The notes under the pieces are model-generated. The model worked only from the letters and a program-made list of their open reading frames with translations, did not search any database and was not told the DNA's origin. Source: Prinia subflava (lineage: Eukaryota > Chordata > Aves > Passeriformes > Cisticolidae). From it: DNA of 64,000 bases. Below are positions 12,101-25,130 of this stretch, one piece after another. Location: the NCBI RefSeq assembly GCF_021018805.1, contig NC_086283.1, forward strand, positions 20,508,162 to 20,572,161, written 5' to 3'. The position numbers were made by a program, and so were the translations under genes. Position 1 is the stretch's first letter; every line of letters starts with the position of its first letter.

Positions 12101-14599
12101 ATGTTTTTAATCTCAGGATTGCTAGGGCACAATAAACCATTTAAAAAGTATTTGGCAAAGATCCCTGTGCTTAGCAACAGCTCCTTTCATTTAAAACTGT
12201 TTTTTGAACCAAGCTATTCAAAGCTTTGTTCCACTTATTAAAATAAAGTATCTTACTTCAAACAAGTATTTCAGAGAACATAATCAAGAGGAGAGCATTC
12301 AAATACAATGCACAGAAAACATAAAAGGTAGCAGCATGAAAAACTCCAATACTTTGTCTATGTTTCCTTGTTTTTCATTAAGAAAAACTGTATAAAAATA
12401 TACTCACAACCTTATTTCTCCTTGTGCCATTGTGAGATAGTTAATATTACATTTCTTACCACGTTCTAAAATTCATTGCTAGATTTAAAGTAAAATGAGC
12501 CATGCAGTATTTTAGTGAATGAAATATTGCATTAGTGGTGTGTTTTCCAGTCATCTAGGTGACATAAGGCAGCAAGAGAGGAGCTAAATACAGAATAATA
12601 TCTATTTCTTTTGCTGTTGGCTTTGTGCCCTTCTGTGAACTACAGTGTCAATTCATGGCACAATTACCATGGAAGCTCTTTCCAACAAGGTAAAGACATG
12701 CTCAGCTTCATAGTGCAACTTCACCTTAAGAATTTATTTCAGATTTTCATGAATGCCATTTTGGTTTAGTTCTGCCTTAAGGTTGTTTGCTTCTGACAGC
12801 AGAGGCATTCCCAAGGTAATAATGGCTCCAGGAGCAACGCAAATGCAGCTTCCCTCCACAAGTGAGGGGACGTTGTTCCTTCCTTTAGTGTTTCCTTTTT
12901 CACTTGCACACTATAGAAAGTAAGGATGGACGCACCATGCCAGGATCCTCTTCTGTGAAGAGATTCCAAAGTATAGTTTTGTAGGATGCCAGATGCCTTT
13001 TTTATAGTCCTGAGTGCTCAGTTCTCTCTGGAGTTAAGAGAGGTTCGGGTGAGGACTAAAAAGGACTGAGCATAAAGAATCATTTTATTTTGCAGATTTT
13101 GCTGTTTTTAAAATTTGCTTTGTTTAGAAGTGGGAACCCCAGACCTGAAAAATCAACAGAATGAGCAGAATTCCCTGGGTCTGTGGCTCTGGCTCAAGCT
13201 CTGACCTCATTCCTCAGGCAGTGGTGGTAGGGTTACAAACACAGCCAACAAAGCTTCTACCCCACCATGGGTTCACAGGAAACTATCTTGGTCATTGTAG
13301 ATATAACTGATAAAATTGTCATAATCCAACAGAATTTTGGGGGTAAAAACCTGAAAAGGAGCATTGAATAATGGTAACTCTGGATAGATCATGCTGTATA
13401 ACTTTTTCAAGATGGCAGTAACTGTAAAATCAATGCAATTTTTGATCTCACGTTGTGTGGGCAGAAAAATGGTTATTTTCAAGATGTTAAAAAGCTAATC
13501 TATTCTGTTAAGATTTTGTATCTTGCATAGATATAGCTGATTTCTTTTTTTTTTTCTTTTAATTTTACAAACCAAGTTGGGAGCCTTGACATTTATTGGG
13601 CCCCCATATTTTTCATTTATATTCTCTCTAGTCTTCACCATCTGTTATGACAGTAAATAAGTTTCAAATAAGCCATATCTTCCTCAGCATGAGTTGCTTT
13701 TTCTGCAAAAAAAAAAATTAAAGTTGCAGTTGGATGTGATATTTGAAGTCACAGCTTGTCTTCAAATATTTAGTAGCTTATTCGTGTGCCAAGGGATATC
13801 AATCTGCCATTTGCCTTGCTTACAGTATAATAAAGATTATCCAAGCCCTTCTCTCATAGATATGTCAAGGCTTTTAATTACTATAGCTCAGGAAGTAGCT
13901 CTTTCCACTTTTTTTTCCATTTTGCTTTGCATTAATATGGTTCCTTCTTATCTTTTGCACATTAAATTCCAAAAGGAGGATCTATTGTCCAATTTTGGTG
14001 TATGTGATCTTCCCTTACAAATAAATTCTTTGGCAATACCGACAGCACTTTTGTTGTTTTGTTGTTTTTTTTGACTTTGTAAAAGTCAGTGGTCAATGGA
14101 TATTTCAGATGTTGGCACAAAAAAATCAGGAAATTCTGCAAATAAATTGGTTTTTTAGTTCTGGTATAGGCAGGCTGAGGGTAAGTTTGAGGTAAATTCA
14201 TTTTGTACCTTTTCTTTATGCCATACAAAAACACTCCAGTGAGAAGGGATGAGAATTTGAAGTCACCTTTGTACCAACATGCCACTCCGCTTTCCAAATT
14301 TATCTCTTCCCTTGATTATGAATATTGTGTCACATGGAGGCATTTTCCTCATCCTTTGAGGACAGTGGTTCAAAATCACGGGTTGTTTTCACCATTGTCT
14401 ACTAAACTGCAACCAAACACCCTGAAACTCTCTCAAAGGAGCTCCTCTAACAAGGAGGAAATTTCAACCCATTGCATTCACAACCAAAAATATTGCTGGA
14501 ACAGCAAACATTATTGTTTCTTGTGGTCTGTGTTTTTTACAGGTTTACCTGTTCCCCAGATAAGCTCTACCCCAGGAGCTTCCCAGATGTGTTAGAGGT
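9181..14599. other. Non-coding, no gene recognised
   Basis: Long AT-rich stretch with short homopolymers (A run near 9592, T run near 13542-13554, A run near 13709). Frames at 10757-11080 (-), 13694-14074 (+) and 13962-14297 (-) are F/L/S-rich or overlap each other on opposite strands and show no domain, so they were treated as chance. Confidence 0.5.
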
Positions 14600-14675
14600 T
14601 TTCTAGGATAAACAAGGAATAACCAGATAGAAATTCTCTTTGTCCCTTCCAACCATCTCTTATAATTCTATGGCT
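14600..14675 (+). mobile_element. CR1 LINE 3'-tail remnant
   Basis: TTTGTCCCTTCCAACC followed by TAATTCTATGG resembles the plus-strand CR1 3' terminus, which typically reads 'ggtcccttccaaccc...' and ends in ATTCTATGATTCT octamers. Only one ATTCTATG unit is present. Sequence upstream (about 14570-14640) is too diverged to align by eye, so the 5' limit is approximate. Confidence 0.45.
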
Positions 14676-17600
14676 CCATCTGGTCCCACCCCGAATTACC
14701 TTTTTGCCCCATCCTTTGATATTTCTGAAGGCTGTACATATATTTAGAGGTTGGATTTTAAAATCTGCATCTTTCATCATTATGAATTGATACTTCCAGA
14801 ATGGCACCAAAGAGAACATTGTGACTGAACACCAGCTCTTCAAAACAAAAGGAGGTTGACTGCAGTGTGATTTATGTGGAAAGACTCAGGCAACTTCCAT
14901 AATAGCCACAACATTCATCATGCAAAGCAATTTTTTTTTACATTTTGAGTAAAAAAACCCAGGTTTTACAGCATTAAAATAATGTTCATGTTACAGTCAA
15001 AACTGATGCACAATTAAGATTAACCCTTTTGTCTGTAAGAGGATTTCGCTTTCATTTCCAGGTTTATAAGCTTCTTACTATAAAAATAAGGCTTTTATTT
15101 TTATGTATGCAATTGTTTTTGCTTTTCACCTGTAAATAGAGTAATTGCACTTTTTTATGACTTTCCAGTATTAGATTAGTTTTATAGCATGTTCTGAAAT
15201 TTCATTCTCTTTCAGCATCAATCTTTGCTTTGTTTTTATTACAGAATTATACTTACAAATAACATCATTTCAGAACAATAAACATAAAAATATAATGCAA
15301 TATAGCAGTTACAGCTTTATAGAGTAAACATTTCGTTTGGAAGAAAATTCCACTCTCACACTATTATTTCACAGTAGCAGCAAGGTCAGAAACTCTGAGG
15401 GTTAACAACAAAGCTGTTTATATCCTTAAAAGGGGGGACAAATATTCAAGGGTCAATGACTACACCTGTGAGAAAACACAGAAAGAGGATTTCTTGTCCA
15501 CAGCCTAATTTTTTTGAAGAAGGGGTCTTGGATAAAAAACTGATTTTCAATTTGGAGTTAGTGTACAATGTAGAGTAAATTGTATCAAAGCCAAATGATA
15601 TTCCACAAAATTAAATTTCTTTCACCTTACGTTGCTCAATGCCAGGTATTTCAAGAGAATTAAAAATTTTCCATGCTACTTTTGCAGACTAAGCACAGTC
15701 TGGATAGTGTAGAAAGATGTCAAATATGAAGTCAGTAGATTAGTGCAAGGCAGGAGTTGCTTAAGCACAATATATTTTTCTAAGGCTTATAAGAATTTTC
15801 CAAGGTGCTGAATAGAAATTGTGATCAAGGTGTGAAAAGAAAAAATACTAGCCAGGAGATTCACAGGAAATTTGGAGTAGGGAAGGGTTTTGCCTTAGAT
15901 GAGGTTATCTCCCAATCTGATCACTTACCAAATTCTCTGTTCACTAAATACAGATTTGCTTACCATAAAACACTATGCTGGACCAGCATCTTTCCCTAGA
16001 TTTCTCTTACAGTTATTGCAATATTAAATTAGAAATATTTTGGAATTATATCCATGTCAAATAGAAACTTTACAATTAGAAAGATGTTATGGACTGAGAG
16101 TCCAATTTTATGATTGCTACATGTCACTTGATTTTTCACTTCAGTTTGCAAAAATGTTCTTCAATTTATTCTGAGGAACTTTTAGAATTACAAGAATCTT
16201 AAATGAGGAGTTCTGTCCTATGGTACAGTGCAAGTTTTTTCCCACATGGAATGGCTCCCTCTGGATTCCCTGGCACATCCTGTAAATTTTTGTCTCTGGT
16301 GCTCAGCTAAAGCACTTCCATTTTTCTAAGCTAGCATTTCATTTTTCGAAGATTCTTCTTTAGAAACCCAAGAACAGTTTCAAGTCTCTCAAGTCAGAGC
16401 CTTTTCCTACATTTACTTTATTTCTTCATTTTAAGTAATATTTAGTAAATAAATAATATGCAAAATAAACTAAGGTGGATTTTCCTTGCACTGTTTTTTG
16501 CAAAGTAGTTGTCTCTCATTTCCTTATTACCAGTATTTGCAAGTAGTGTCTTTAATCAGGGACCACAGACTCCGATTCCCAGCTCCACTTTACTTTTCCT
16601 GTTCATTTCTAGTCAATATATGTGACTGATATTGTCAGTTTTGCAGCTCTTTGTCCTTTTTCTGTCCTCTAAGACACCAATACTCGCCCTGAGATACTGT
16701 GAGCAGTTAAGCAGCTGACAGATGATCAGCTCCTGCTAATAGGAAAGGGTCTGATCTAGTTGGTGCTTTCTGACCTGTTATTTCTCTATTCTAGGCTGAA
16801 ATTTTACCTTTTCTTGTTTATATTTGTGACAGTCCCATGCCTGCCTGGCCATGGAGTGAAGGTGGGTGCACATGGCTGAAGGTTTTAGCCCATAATTGTC
16901 ATTTGTTGCTGATGCCATTGAATATGGAACTCCTGAGCCACAGTTTTCCCACTGCTGACCTGCTCACATTATGACTTCTTTTTTGCTCTAATAACTTCAA
17001 TGTCTCTTGCTGCTTTGCCACTGTGTCCTTCTGAGAGTAACCCCACATTATTGCATGCATCCCTTTCTGATCTGCTTTCTGTGTGCTTCTCTCTGTGACA
17101 TCAGAAAGGGTTTCATATTTGGAGTGCTCATCATTTGATCTACCTGCTTAAAATCAACAGATTTTACTTTGCTGAGTTTCTTTTTTTTTTTTCCTATGGT
17201 TCTGAACTTTCTCATCCCGTTCCACTCACGTTATATCCACCAATTCTCAACAAGTTTCTTCCTACAAATATAAAGAACATTTTCTGTAGTACCTCCTTCA
17301 ACTGCAAAAGTTGTAATTGATGCTTTCTAAGAATTTGCAGACCAATCTATGTTTTGCTTCCTTTACAAACAATAAAATCTCCATGTCTTGGCAAACTCTT
17401 TTTTAGTGATTCTACCAGTGTCTCACAAAAAAAAAAAAAAAGCCTTCCCCACTTCCCCAACCTAATTTTCTTGCACTGGTATTCTGTAGTAGATAGTTAT
17501 CATGATAAATGCACATGTTCTTTATTGTTGTATGTAATCTTGCTCTTTGCATTGCTGATCTTGAAGTAAATATATAAAGTGTTGTCTTATAACAGAGACA

Positions 17601-18088
17601 AATGATGGGAGAGAAGAGGCAGAACTCTGGAGTGCCATCCTTCAAAGTCGATCTCTTGGAGGCCTAATTCAGCTGTAGGAGCAGAGAGGGCAACCTTGTA
17701 ATATTTGCCCTTTGAAATGCTATCTTTCAGAGGTGACCTTTAAGCTAACTTGGGAGTCTTACAACCTGGGCCCTCAGCACAAGATTCTTCTCTCTGTCAG
17801 CCCCTCATGGCTGCCATCTCCTCTGCCTTTGTTCAAAATAGTTCTTCCTTCTGAATTTATCTGCTTGGCTTCACAACTTCTCCTAAAATACAGTTAGCAG
17901 ACTGTTCCCTCTCTCTTCCAGGTACTTTGCTGAGTTTATGGTTCTATTGTGTTCTTTACAGACCTTGTTCCTTCTAGGTTAAATTTCTTCTCTCCAGTAA
18001 CAAAACCTTTCAAAGACATTATAGCGCTCTGGGGAGATTCACAGTCCCACACCACTGCATGCTCATTTTGGAACTTCAGCAAATGTAA
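14676..18088. other. Non-coding, no gene recognised
   Basis: AT-rich sequence with a 15-A run at 17427-17441, T runs near 14932 and 17181, and many ATTA cores between 14980 and 15320. That latter stretch has an enhancer-like texture but no defining signal. No protein-like frame was found. Confidence 0.5.
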
Positions 18089-18091
18089 ACC

Positions 18092-18298
18092 ATGAAGTTA
18101 ATCAGGAAAACACTCAAACACTCTTATGACCTGGCAGAAGTGAATATCAATGTTGCAGCATACAAAACTGGAGACAACTATATTAAACTCTGTGGGTGCT
18201 TTCCAAGAACAGAGGAATCCCCACGATTACTAAATCAGCCATTGCCATCTCTAGCCGTGACCCTTATTCAGGTGTGCTCATACTTGTCCAGGCTGTGA
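18092..18298 (+). CDS. Possible small ORF, unrecognised
   Basis: A 68-codon frame opens with ATG in a good start context (A at -3, AACCATGA) directly after an in-frame TAA. The translation has a balanced, charged composition in its first 60 residues (for example the stretch LKHSYDLAEVNINVAAYKTG), unlike most chance frames nearby. It has no signal peptide, membrane segment or known motif. Near its end lies CAG/GTGTGC, a weak donor match that could make it part of an exon. I do not recognise it; chance remains the leading explanation. Confidence 0.1.
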   Translation: MKLIRKTLKHSYDLAEVNINVAAYKTGDNYIKLCGCFPRTEESPRLLNQPLPSLAVTLIQVCSYLSRL

Positions 18299-21034
18299 CA
18301 AATGCAGGTGTGTCTAACAGAAGCTTTTAAGAATTCATGCATCCATTTCCATGGCTTTTGGAGTGCTGAACCAAGGTTATCCATTTAATAAATGAGCCAC
18401 AAAAGTTAGAAGGTAGGTTCTTACAAACTTAGTTGAAAGTTCAGTAAAAATTTTTTTAAGAGGTCAGATCTGTATTACAAACTTCAGGAGTTATTTTTAG
18501 TTTCTTTACAAATATTGAAAACTTTTTAGGGTCCACACTTCTCCTAAGGGTTACTTCATTGAAAGCTCCTCCTGCTGAGGAATCCTGCCAGAGCTCACAC
18601 TTCCAACCCTGGTGACACTTCCAACGTGCCTCTGTGTAGTAATGCACCCCCTACACCTGAGCAGGGGCATCTATGGAAGGGAAAGATTTTCAGCCTACTT
18701 TAGAACATGTAAGGAAGTTAAACCGGAATTTTCTATAGCCCTCTCATTGTAACTGGCTCAGTGCCAGCACAGAGGCATTGACTGGGTTTTGGAAGTGCAC
18801 CTCAAAGCTTGTTGCCAATTTCATTGGTCAAGGTGCCAAACAGCCCACCTGACTATCGAGTACAAAAGGGACTGCACAAAGGGCTCAAGGGCTTTTTTGG
18901 ACTGCCTTAGGCAGTGTAAGAGTGTTTTCTACACTGTGTTCAACTTATATTGCTTTGTCCTGTAATGTTTATTATTTTTGTCATTATGAAAACCTTTTCT
19001 TTTACAAAGCATGTCCAGAGAAGTTGTCTCACTATTACTAAGCCATTCTGAAAAGTGCTGAGCTCCCTCAGAGACTTGATAAATCTTCATGTAGCTTTTT
19101 CCGTTCAGGATATGTGCGAAGATTTTATCACCTCAGAAGCAGGGCCTCTGAGTGGGATGGAGTTTTCTGGGACACCATACATTTCCCCACAACCCCTGCA
19201 GCCAAGGCCCTTCTCCCACCTGGTTCCCCTTGGTTCATCTGCACTGTGCAAAAGCCATGACCTGTGTCCCTGGTTCATCCTTATCAATAAAAAGTCGGGG
19301 AAGAGAAGGCCTGGAATTTTAGCGTTTTCCCAGTGACCAGCTGACCAGGCCCTGTCAGCACTTTGTCCCTGATTAGCCAGGCAGCTAATGGATCCCCACT
19401 GCTGTCTCTGTACTTCTCCACACTTTTCTGTACTGGGTTTGTTCTTGCCTTGTCAGTGGTTTGGGGTTTTTATCTGTGCAATTGTTTCCTTGGTTGAGTC
19501 CTGTGTGTTTGTGTTTCTAAATGATAGCCAACCCCATTTTGGTGTAGTTCCATATTACTTCATCAATCACTTGAAGGGGATGTTGACACAGTGTTAGGTT
19601 CTCTTGAGTAAAACAAAGCTGGTTTTATTATTTTTTGTGTACTACTTTCCACTGTTCCCATTGGACTGGGAAAATTGAGTTTTCATAGGCCTAATCTTCT
19701 CAGCTAATGTTATGAGCTAAAGCTATGTAGCATTTGTTGGAAAACAAGAGGTTAATTTTGTGCTCCACTCATTCTTTTGTTTGGTAGAGATGTAACAGAT
19801 GCAGTGTAGGAATTCAAACTGGGGTTTTTATTCACTGTATGGCTCAAGTTCTATTTAGATGGCCACTATTTAACTGTATTTCAAATATTATGTTTATTTT
19901 TTAATTAAAAACATTTTTACTCACTTTGTATAGTTGAAATAATGTCAGGTAATGCAAAGAGCAAATTTGTAAGAGTTGTGCAGGATGATCTGAAGGGAAG
20001 AGACAACAGGGAAGAGAAACAGAATTTACAGAAGATCTGAAGAGAAAAAATAACCCTGGTTTGGCCAGAAATAGGCCTGTGACCATCAGATATGAATTAA
20101 ATTGTTAGATGGATTAAAGGCCATGTGAAGGCTGAAAGGCCAATGGGTAAGGTGGAGTCACAAGTCTGTTCTCTGCTGGAGAAGAGCAGCAAGTTTGCAA
20201 ACTAAAAAAGTACTGGTGGGGTTCTAATTAGTAATATGAGCAGTATTTCGAGAAAATGAGTAAAATGTATGAGTGGTTTCTGTTCTGGGAAAGAAGGAAA
20301 GCTGCCAGAGGAGAGGGTTGCTGGGCGTGTGAGACCATGGATGGAGGCTGGGGAAAAGAGACACTTTCACAGTGACAGTAGATTCCCTGCAGGAAAGCAG
20401 AACATGTATAATTGGGTGCTGTTCCCCAAAATTGGCTATTTTGCAGAGAATCTGAAGTGCTGAAGGGTTTTTGTAATATATTGCTGTGTAGGAGAGGGAT
20501 GGGACAGGAATTCTGTTCAGGAAATCCAGAACAAGGGAACAGGGATGTCAGGCAAGATCTCTTTGGAGAGGCACCACCGCATGTTTGGATGTTCTCCAGA
20601 TGAGCTCCTGAGCACACAGGGAGGAACTCTGGATATTCTACACATGCCACTAGTGAGTGTGAGTGTTTTGTGGTGTATCCTTGTATTTGTGGCTGTCTGA
20701 ATTAGACTTTCTAGCCTTTTCAAATTCTCATGGGGTAAGAATTTTTAAATGTTTCTAAAAATTTTTGCATTGTCTTTCTCAGACCATTATTACAGAAAAA
20801 AGCAGAATTTTCTAATGAAATAGCATACACTTGTCAGCAGTATAGTTTCCCCTTTCTACCCCATCTTTCCATAATAATATTTATTTCTTGATTGCATTTT
20901 TTCAGCTATGTTGGATCTGCCTCCTGAGAAGTTTAATGCAGTCGATGGCATTTATTTAGAATTGTGCAAAATCTATGGGTGGAATTTTCTTTTTCTCATG
21001 AAAATATTAGAATGGCTAGAAAACACTTTTTTTT
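18299..21034. other. Non-coding, no gene recognised
   Basis: Mixed AT-rich sequence. The frame at 20228-20650 (-) is 140 codons but S/P/C-rich, and the opposite strand is also open over most of it, so it was rejected. No repeat family was recognised. Confidence 0.5.
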
Positions 21035-21058
21035 AATACATTACAAATGTAATGTATT
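21035..21058. repeat. Near-perfect 24-bp palindrome
   Basis: AATACATTACA at 21035-21045 and TGTAATGTATT at 21048-21058 are exact reverse complements separated by AA. The arms are 11 bp with a 2-nt centre. The palindrome follows a T8 run. It could be a dimeric binding site or a cruciform or hairpin point; no flanking duplication suggests transposition. Confidence 0.85.
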
Positions 21059-21209
21059 TCATATGCCTTGGAATTAAGCCTTGAACCAAGCCTTGAAATG
21101 ATTAAGCCTCTGTTCATCCTTTGCCATGGTGACCATTGAGCATTTTCTTTCACAAAACATTTCCAGCTCCTTAGACAGCCTCAATATTTGTAAAGAAACT
21201 TTCCCTCTT

Positions 21210-21257
21210 ATTAATAATTATTTTCTTTATTAATGACTATTTTCTTAATTAATGATG
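21210..21257. repeat. Short tandem repeat, 19-bp unit, about 2.5 copies
   Basis: Units at 21210-21228 and 21229-21247 differ at three positions (ATTAATAATTATTTTCTTT versus ATTAATGACTATTTTCTTA). A partial third unit, ATTAATGATG, follows at 21248-21257. It is a small local duplication in AT-rich DNA. Confidence 0.75.
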
Positions 21258-24200
21258 TTGAAAATCTAACAAAATTTTTAGATCCTCTGTAACTATCATA
21301 ATCCACACCACTGTCACAGCAACTATTGACAAAAAAAATCAATAAAATGTGTGGGGTTTGGTGCACTGTCCAGGGAAAGGTGTCTAGAATTCTGCCTTTT
21401 TTCTTATACTGACAGACTTGGTACTTACAGACCTCTGGTTATGGAAAGCTCAGATCTCTCTGCTCCTTCTCCAGGCCCGGAGAAGGAGTGGAAGGGGCTG
21501 GAGTGGAAGGCACAAACTGCTGTGGAAACCCCCCGTGGCAGGAGTTTTGGGGAGATTTTGTTCCCTGGGATCCGTCTGGTGTTCCATCTCACTCAGCCAT
21601 TGCAGAGAACGTGGGGGGACTGCTCTCCCTGAACAAAGATTATTCTTCATGAGTAATTTTCTTGCCTGTCGTTTTTTGGATAAGATGCAATTTTTAAAAT
21701 GTGTTGTCAGAAATCCATCCCTTATGCAATAAAAAACTCAAAAGCTGTGCCTGATGACATACAAGATGTCCAGATCTGCATTGGCTCCTTCTCTGCAATC
21801 TGTTTACAAAAGTTAAAAAATGCAGCAGAATGAGTTGGTTTGGAAAGGTGCTTTTTTGAATGCTAAATCATATCTGCAAAACTGAAACACTAAAATTTGT
21901 CTTGTTTCGCTAAATGAGAGTGATCTGAAACAAGTTTAAGTTGAAACAGAAGATAACACAAATAGAACAGAAGAATAAATTACACAAAGTCCATTTTTCT
22001 CTCTCCCAATGGGAAGAATGGTATGAATTGAATTTATTTGAGGTTTCTGTGGTAGTTTGTGTATTTGTAAAAAAAAACCTGACATTATATATGTGCAATT
22101 ACTATAATTTTTTCCAGAAGATTAAATATGACATCTTAAACTGTCACGTGGAGTTTTTATCTCATGAAAACTCCCATTAAAATACTTTTGAATTTACCAA
22201 AATATTAATTACTAATACATTTTGATTTTTAAAAATGCATATGCCAGATATTTCAAAGTTAGATTTTGATCTTGAATGAGTAATCTGCCTTTTAGAGATG
22301 TGATGTACTTCATTTGCCGTTGATTTAATGTGAACTAAAAGGCTTGGCATATCTAAAACTAATTCAATAATTTTATACTTCTCTTGAGTTTTCTTTAAGC
22401 CTGCAAGGAATTGGGAATTCCCAAAAAGTGGTCAGGAAACACTGCAGAAAGAAATCACTTCTTCTGTCTGAGGTTTGCAATTGTTATATAGAATCATATT
22501 TCTGCTCCCTCTAACCACTCCGTTTTAGCCCACTAAGGAAGCTATGAATTTCTGGAATTACATGGCAGCTGAGCTCAGTGTGTCATTGGCAGTGGATTTT
22601 GGTAGTTCCCTTTGAAGGGCAGTCCTCCTTTCCCACCGGCATCCCTTGCAGAGAATGTCCAGGGACCAAAATCCATGCATTCCCCAAGACAGTGTGCCAT
22701 GGAACCTCTCAGGGTTAACCCCTCAGGGCTCCTCAAGGGAGCAGCTGCTGGTAAGCTGAGCTCCTATCCTGCCCTGTTGATTTATGGTTTCCTTAAATGC
22801 CCCTGGCTGGCTGTGTTCCTATGGATTTCCAGCTGGAACCAGCCATCTCTCACTGATGGCTTCTATTTTCCAGTGCAGTGAAATGACAATAATTCAGCTT
22901 ACCTGGCCAGCTCAAACCACTGTCATGAATTTTTAAAAAAATGCTTCAGGCGTGGACTAAAACAATTTCAGGAGTTCCTAAAACTTTCTGTTCCATTTCT
23001 TGTCCAAAGTGAGTGTTTGGAGACAAATTTCAGCAGCAATGTGGTGAAATGGTTGTGCTCATCTCCTTGCCTCTGTCAGTTGTCCCAAAGATCCAGCTTG
23101 TTTTCCTTGGCATTTTTGTCTCATTGTTTGTCATTGTTGTGTCCACCCCTGAGCCACAAAGGGAAATTCCCTCTCTCTATTATCCAGTTAACAATGAGAT
23201 TACAGATCTGTGAGGGTTTTTGTCTGTTTGTTTGGGGGTTTTCTCAGCATTGCATGACATGGTGATGTTAGTGTTTTTACAGAGTAACAATGATGAAAGA
23301 GGAAACTGCATTCCAGTGGCAGGTCACCTCCAGGTTAAAAGAGGGGAAAAAAATAAGTATTCTCGGTCATAATTGCCTGGCATGGAAGGAATAGTGCCTG
23401 AATGTTAATGTCAGGCATTTGGTACAGAGTTGTCATCTGATGTATACCTGGTAAGAGCCCAAATGTACACAACAGGGTAAAATGCAAAGTTATTTACATG
23501 AGGTTAAAAGGATGTGTGGAGGTAAAGGAGTTCTAGACTGTGGGCTATAGACAAATTTAAATCCTGTGTCCTGTTTGAGCGTTGGAGCTGAAATTATTCC
23601 ATCTGCTAAAATTCATAAGCAACCGTCCTGATTTCATGAGCTTTATGATATCAAGACAATTTTCACAATCAATAATAAGCAAGTCAGATTTTTGGATTTT
23701 TTTATTCTATAAGCATTTACCAGATATTTTCACCATGGTCTTCAACAAGTGTATAAAAATGTGAACACGGCGGTGGACACAATGTTGACATACAGAGAAA
23801 CATGATTAGCTTTCTTTAAGATAAGTAAACTTCCAGAGAAGCTGCCTGAAGAATTCTATCTGCAGGAAATTATCATTTCCACATACCTGGCGTTGTATAA
23901 TTTCATGTTGTCTTCCCTTGACTCGTGTAAAGTACAGAGGAATGGCAAAGGTTACATGTGTGATCCAATCTGTTGAAAAAAATAACTTTTATTTGGCTCT
24001 TTTAGCCCAGGGTGCTCTGGCTGATATGTGAATGTCCATGTTTTTCCTTCTCATGAATGAAAATATTCAAAAAGCTGAAAACATATATTAGTCTGATTAA
24101 GGTACCTTTCAAGATCTAGCCATGTGGACTGAATCAGGGAAGAGTATTTTTGTACTCCTGGACCACAAAGGAAATGAGTTACATTCGACTGGGCACTAAA

Positions 24201-24959
24201 ATGGTCTTCCGAGAACAGTGTTAGGCTGAGAATATAAAGATCATGAATAAAACTTCAGAGGGAAAAATAACCTCAATCAGTATAGGTTTGATTTGGTACC
24301 AGAAGAAACCCTCACTTTAAACATGAAATATTGTGAAACTCTTCACTCTTTTCTGAGAGGCAAAAGCTTGAATTCTCACAGGTCTAGTTCAGATTCATCA
24401 CAAGATCTGCTGGTTGGCTAAATCCAATTCCTTCAGAAATGCAGGTGTGAACTCAAAAAACCCAGAGTTTCTATGTGAAATGTGTGGTATTTGGTGTTAG
24501 AAGTGAGTTCAGGGAGCCAGTCTCTCAGCCTTCCATAATTTCCAGCTCCATCTGGGCCTGCAGGGGCAAAGCCATGGATTTGATACAATTGTGCCTTCTT
24601 GAGGGGTTATTTCTTTGATGGGGTATTGGAATATTCTGACTGAATCCACGCATATCAGCTAATGCTGCTTGGGGAAGGAGGAGGGAAATATTTTAATTTT
24701 TAATGTATCTGAAATACCTGGTGCATCTGTATCTCCATGGATTAAATTGTTCTAGGTTTGAGGAAGATAATATATAGCATCTTCATTTCTGTTTTATACA
24801 GTATTACCTTCTCCAGAAGCACTAGCACTAAAAAAAATTAAAAGTAATTTAGCTGCACTAATATTTAGTTGTTTTCAGCTCTAAAAGTTTCATTCCTTCT
24901 ACTAAAATTTAATTTATCATAAGAAGAACTTTAAACAAGCTAAAATTGCTATTTGCAAA
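21258..24959. other. Non-coding, no gene recognised
   Basis: AT-rich sequence. The overlapping frames at 21351-21732 sit in a locally GC-richer patch and are open in several frames at once, which argues for low stop density rather than coding. A minus-strand CCAG/GTAAGC donor match near 22901 lacks a partner exon. Confidence 0.5.
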
Positions 24960-25130
24960 AATAACCACCCTGATTAGATTAAAATCACAATTTCTCAATT
25001 TGCCTGTGGAAACATATTAATGTAATGGGTTCCGTTCTGCACTGAATGACAGACAGATTGATGTGTCAACAGAGAAAAGAGTTATAACCATCAACGTGTC
25101 TCTCATTGTTTGACAGTGATTTACTACTGT
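24960..25130. promoter_or_regulatory. Candidate enhancer with MEIS/PBX-type motif cluster
   Basis: Two TGACAG hexamers (25047-25052 and 25111-25116) and an inverted TGTCA (25064-25068) lie within 70 bp, with GATTGAT at 25056-25062 between them. The second TGACAG is followed by TGATTTA. TGACAG is the MEIS/TGIF core and TGATTGAT-like sites bind PBX, so the grouping looks like a TALE-homeodomain cluster. ATTA cores occur upstream. The motifs are seen directly; the regulatory role and conservation are inferred. Confidence 0.2.

Noticed and set aside
18760..18960. Moderately GC-rich segment with CCAAT-like (ATTGGTC) and repeated GGGCTC motifs, considered as an old LTR or MIR-like repeat
   Set aside because: No matching family core, no terminal TG/CA with target duplication, and no TATA at suitable spacing.
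20228..20650. 140-codon minus-strand frame
   Set aside because: S/P/C-rich translation, opposite strand also open in two frames, no motif, no good splice sites.
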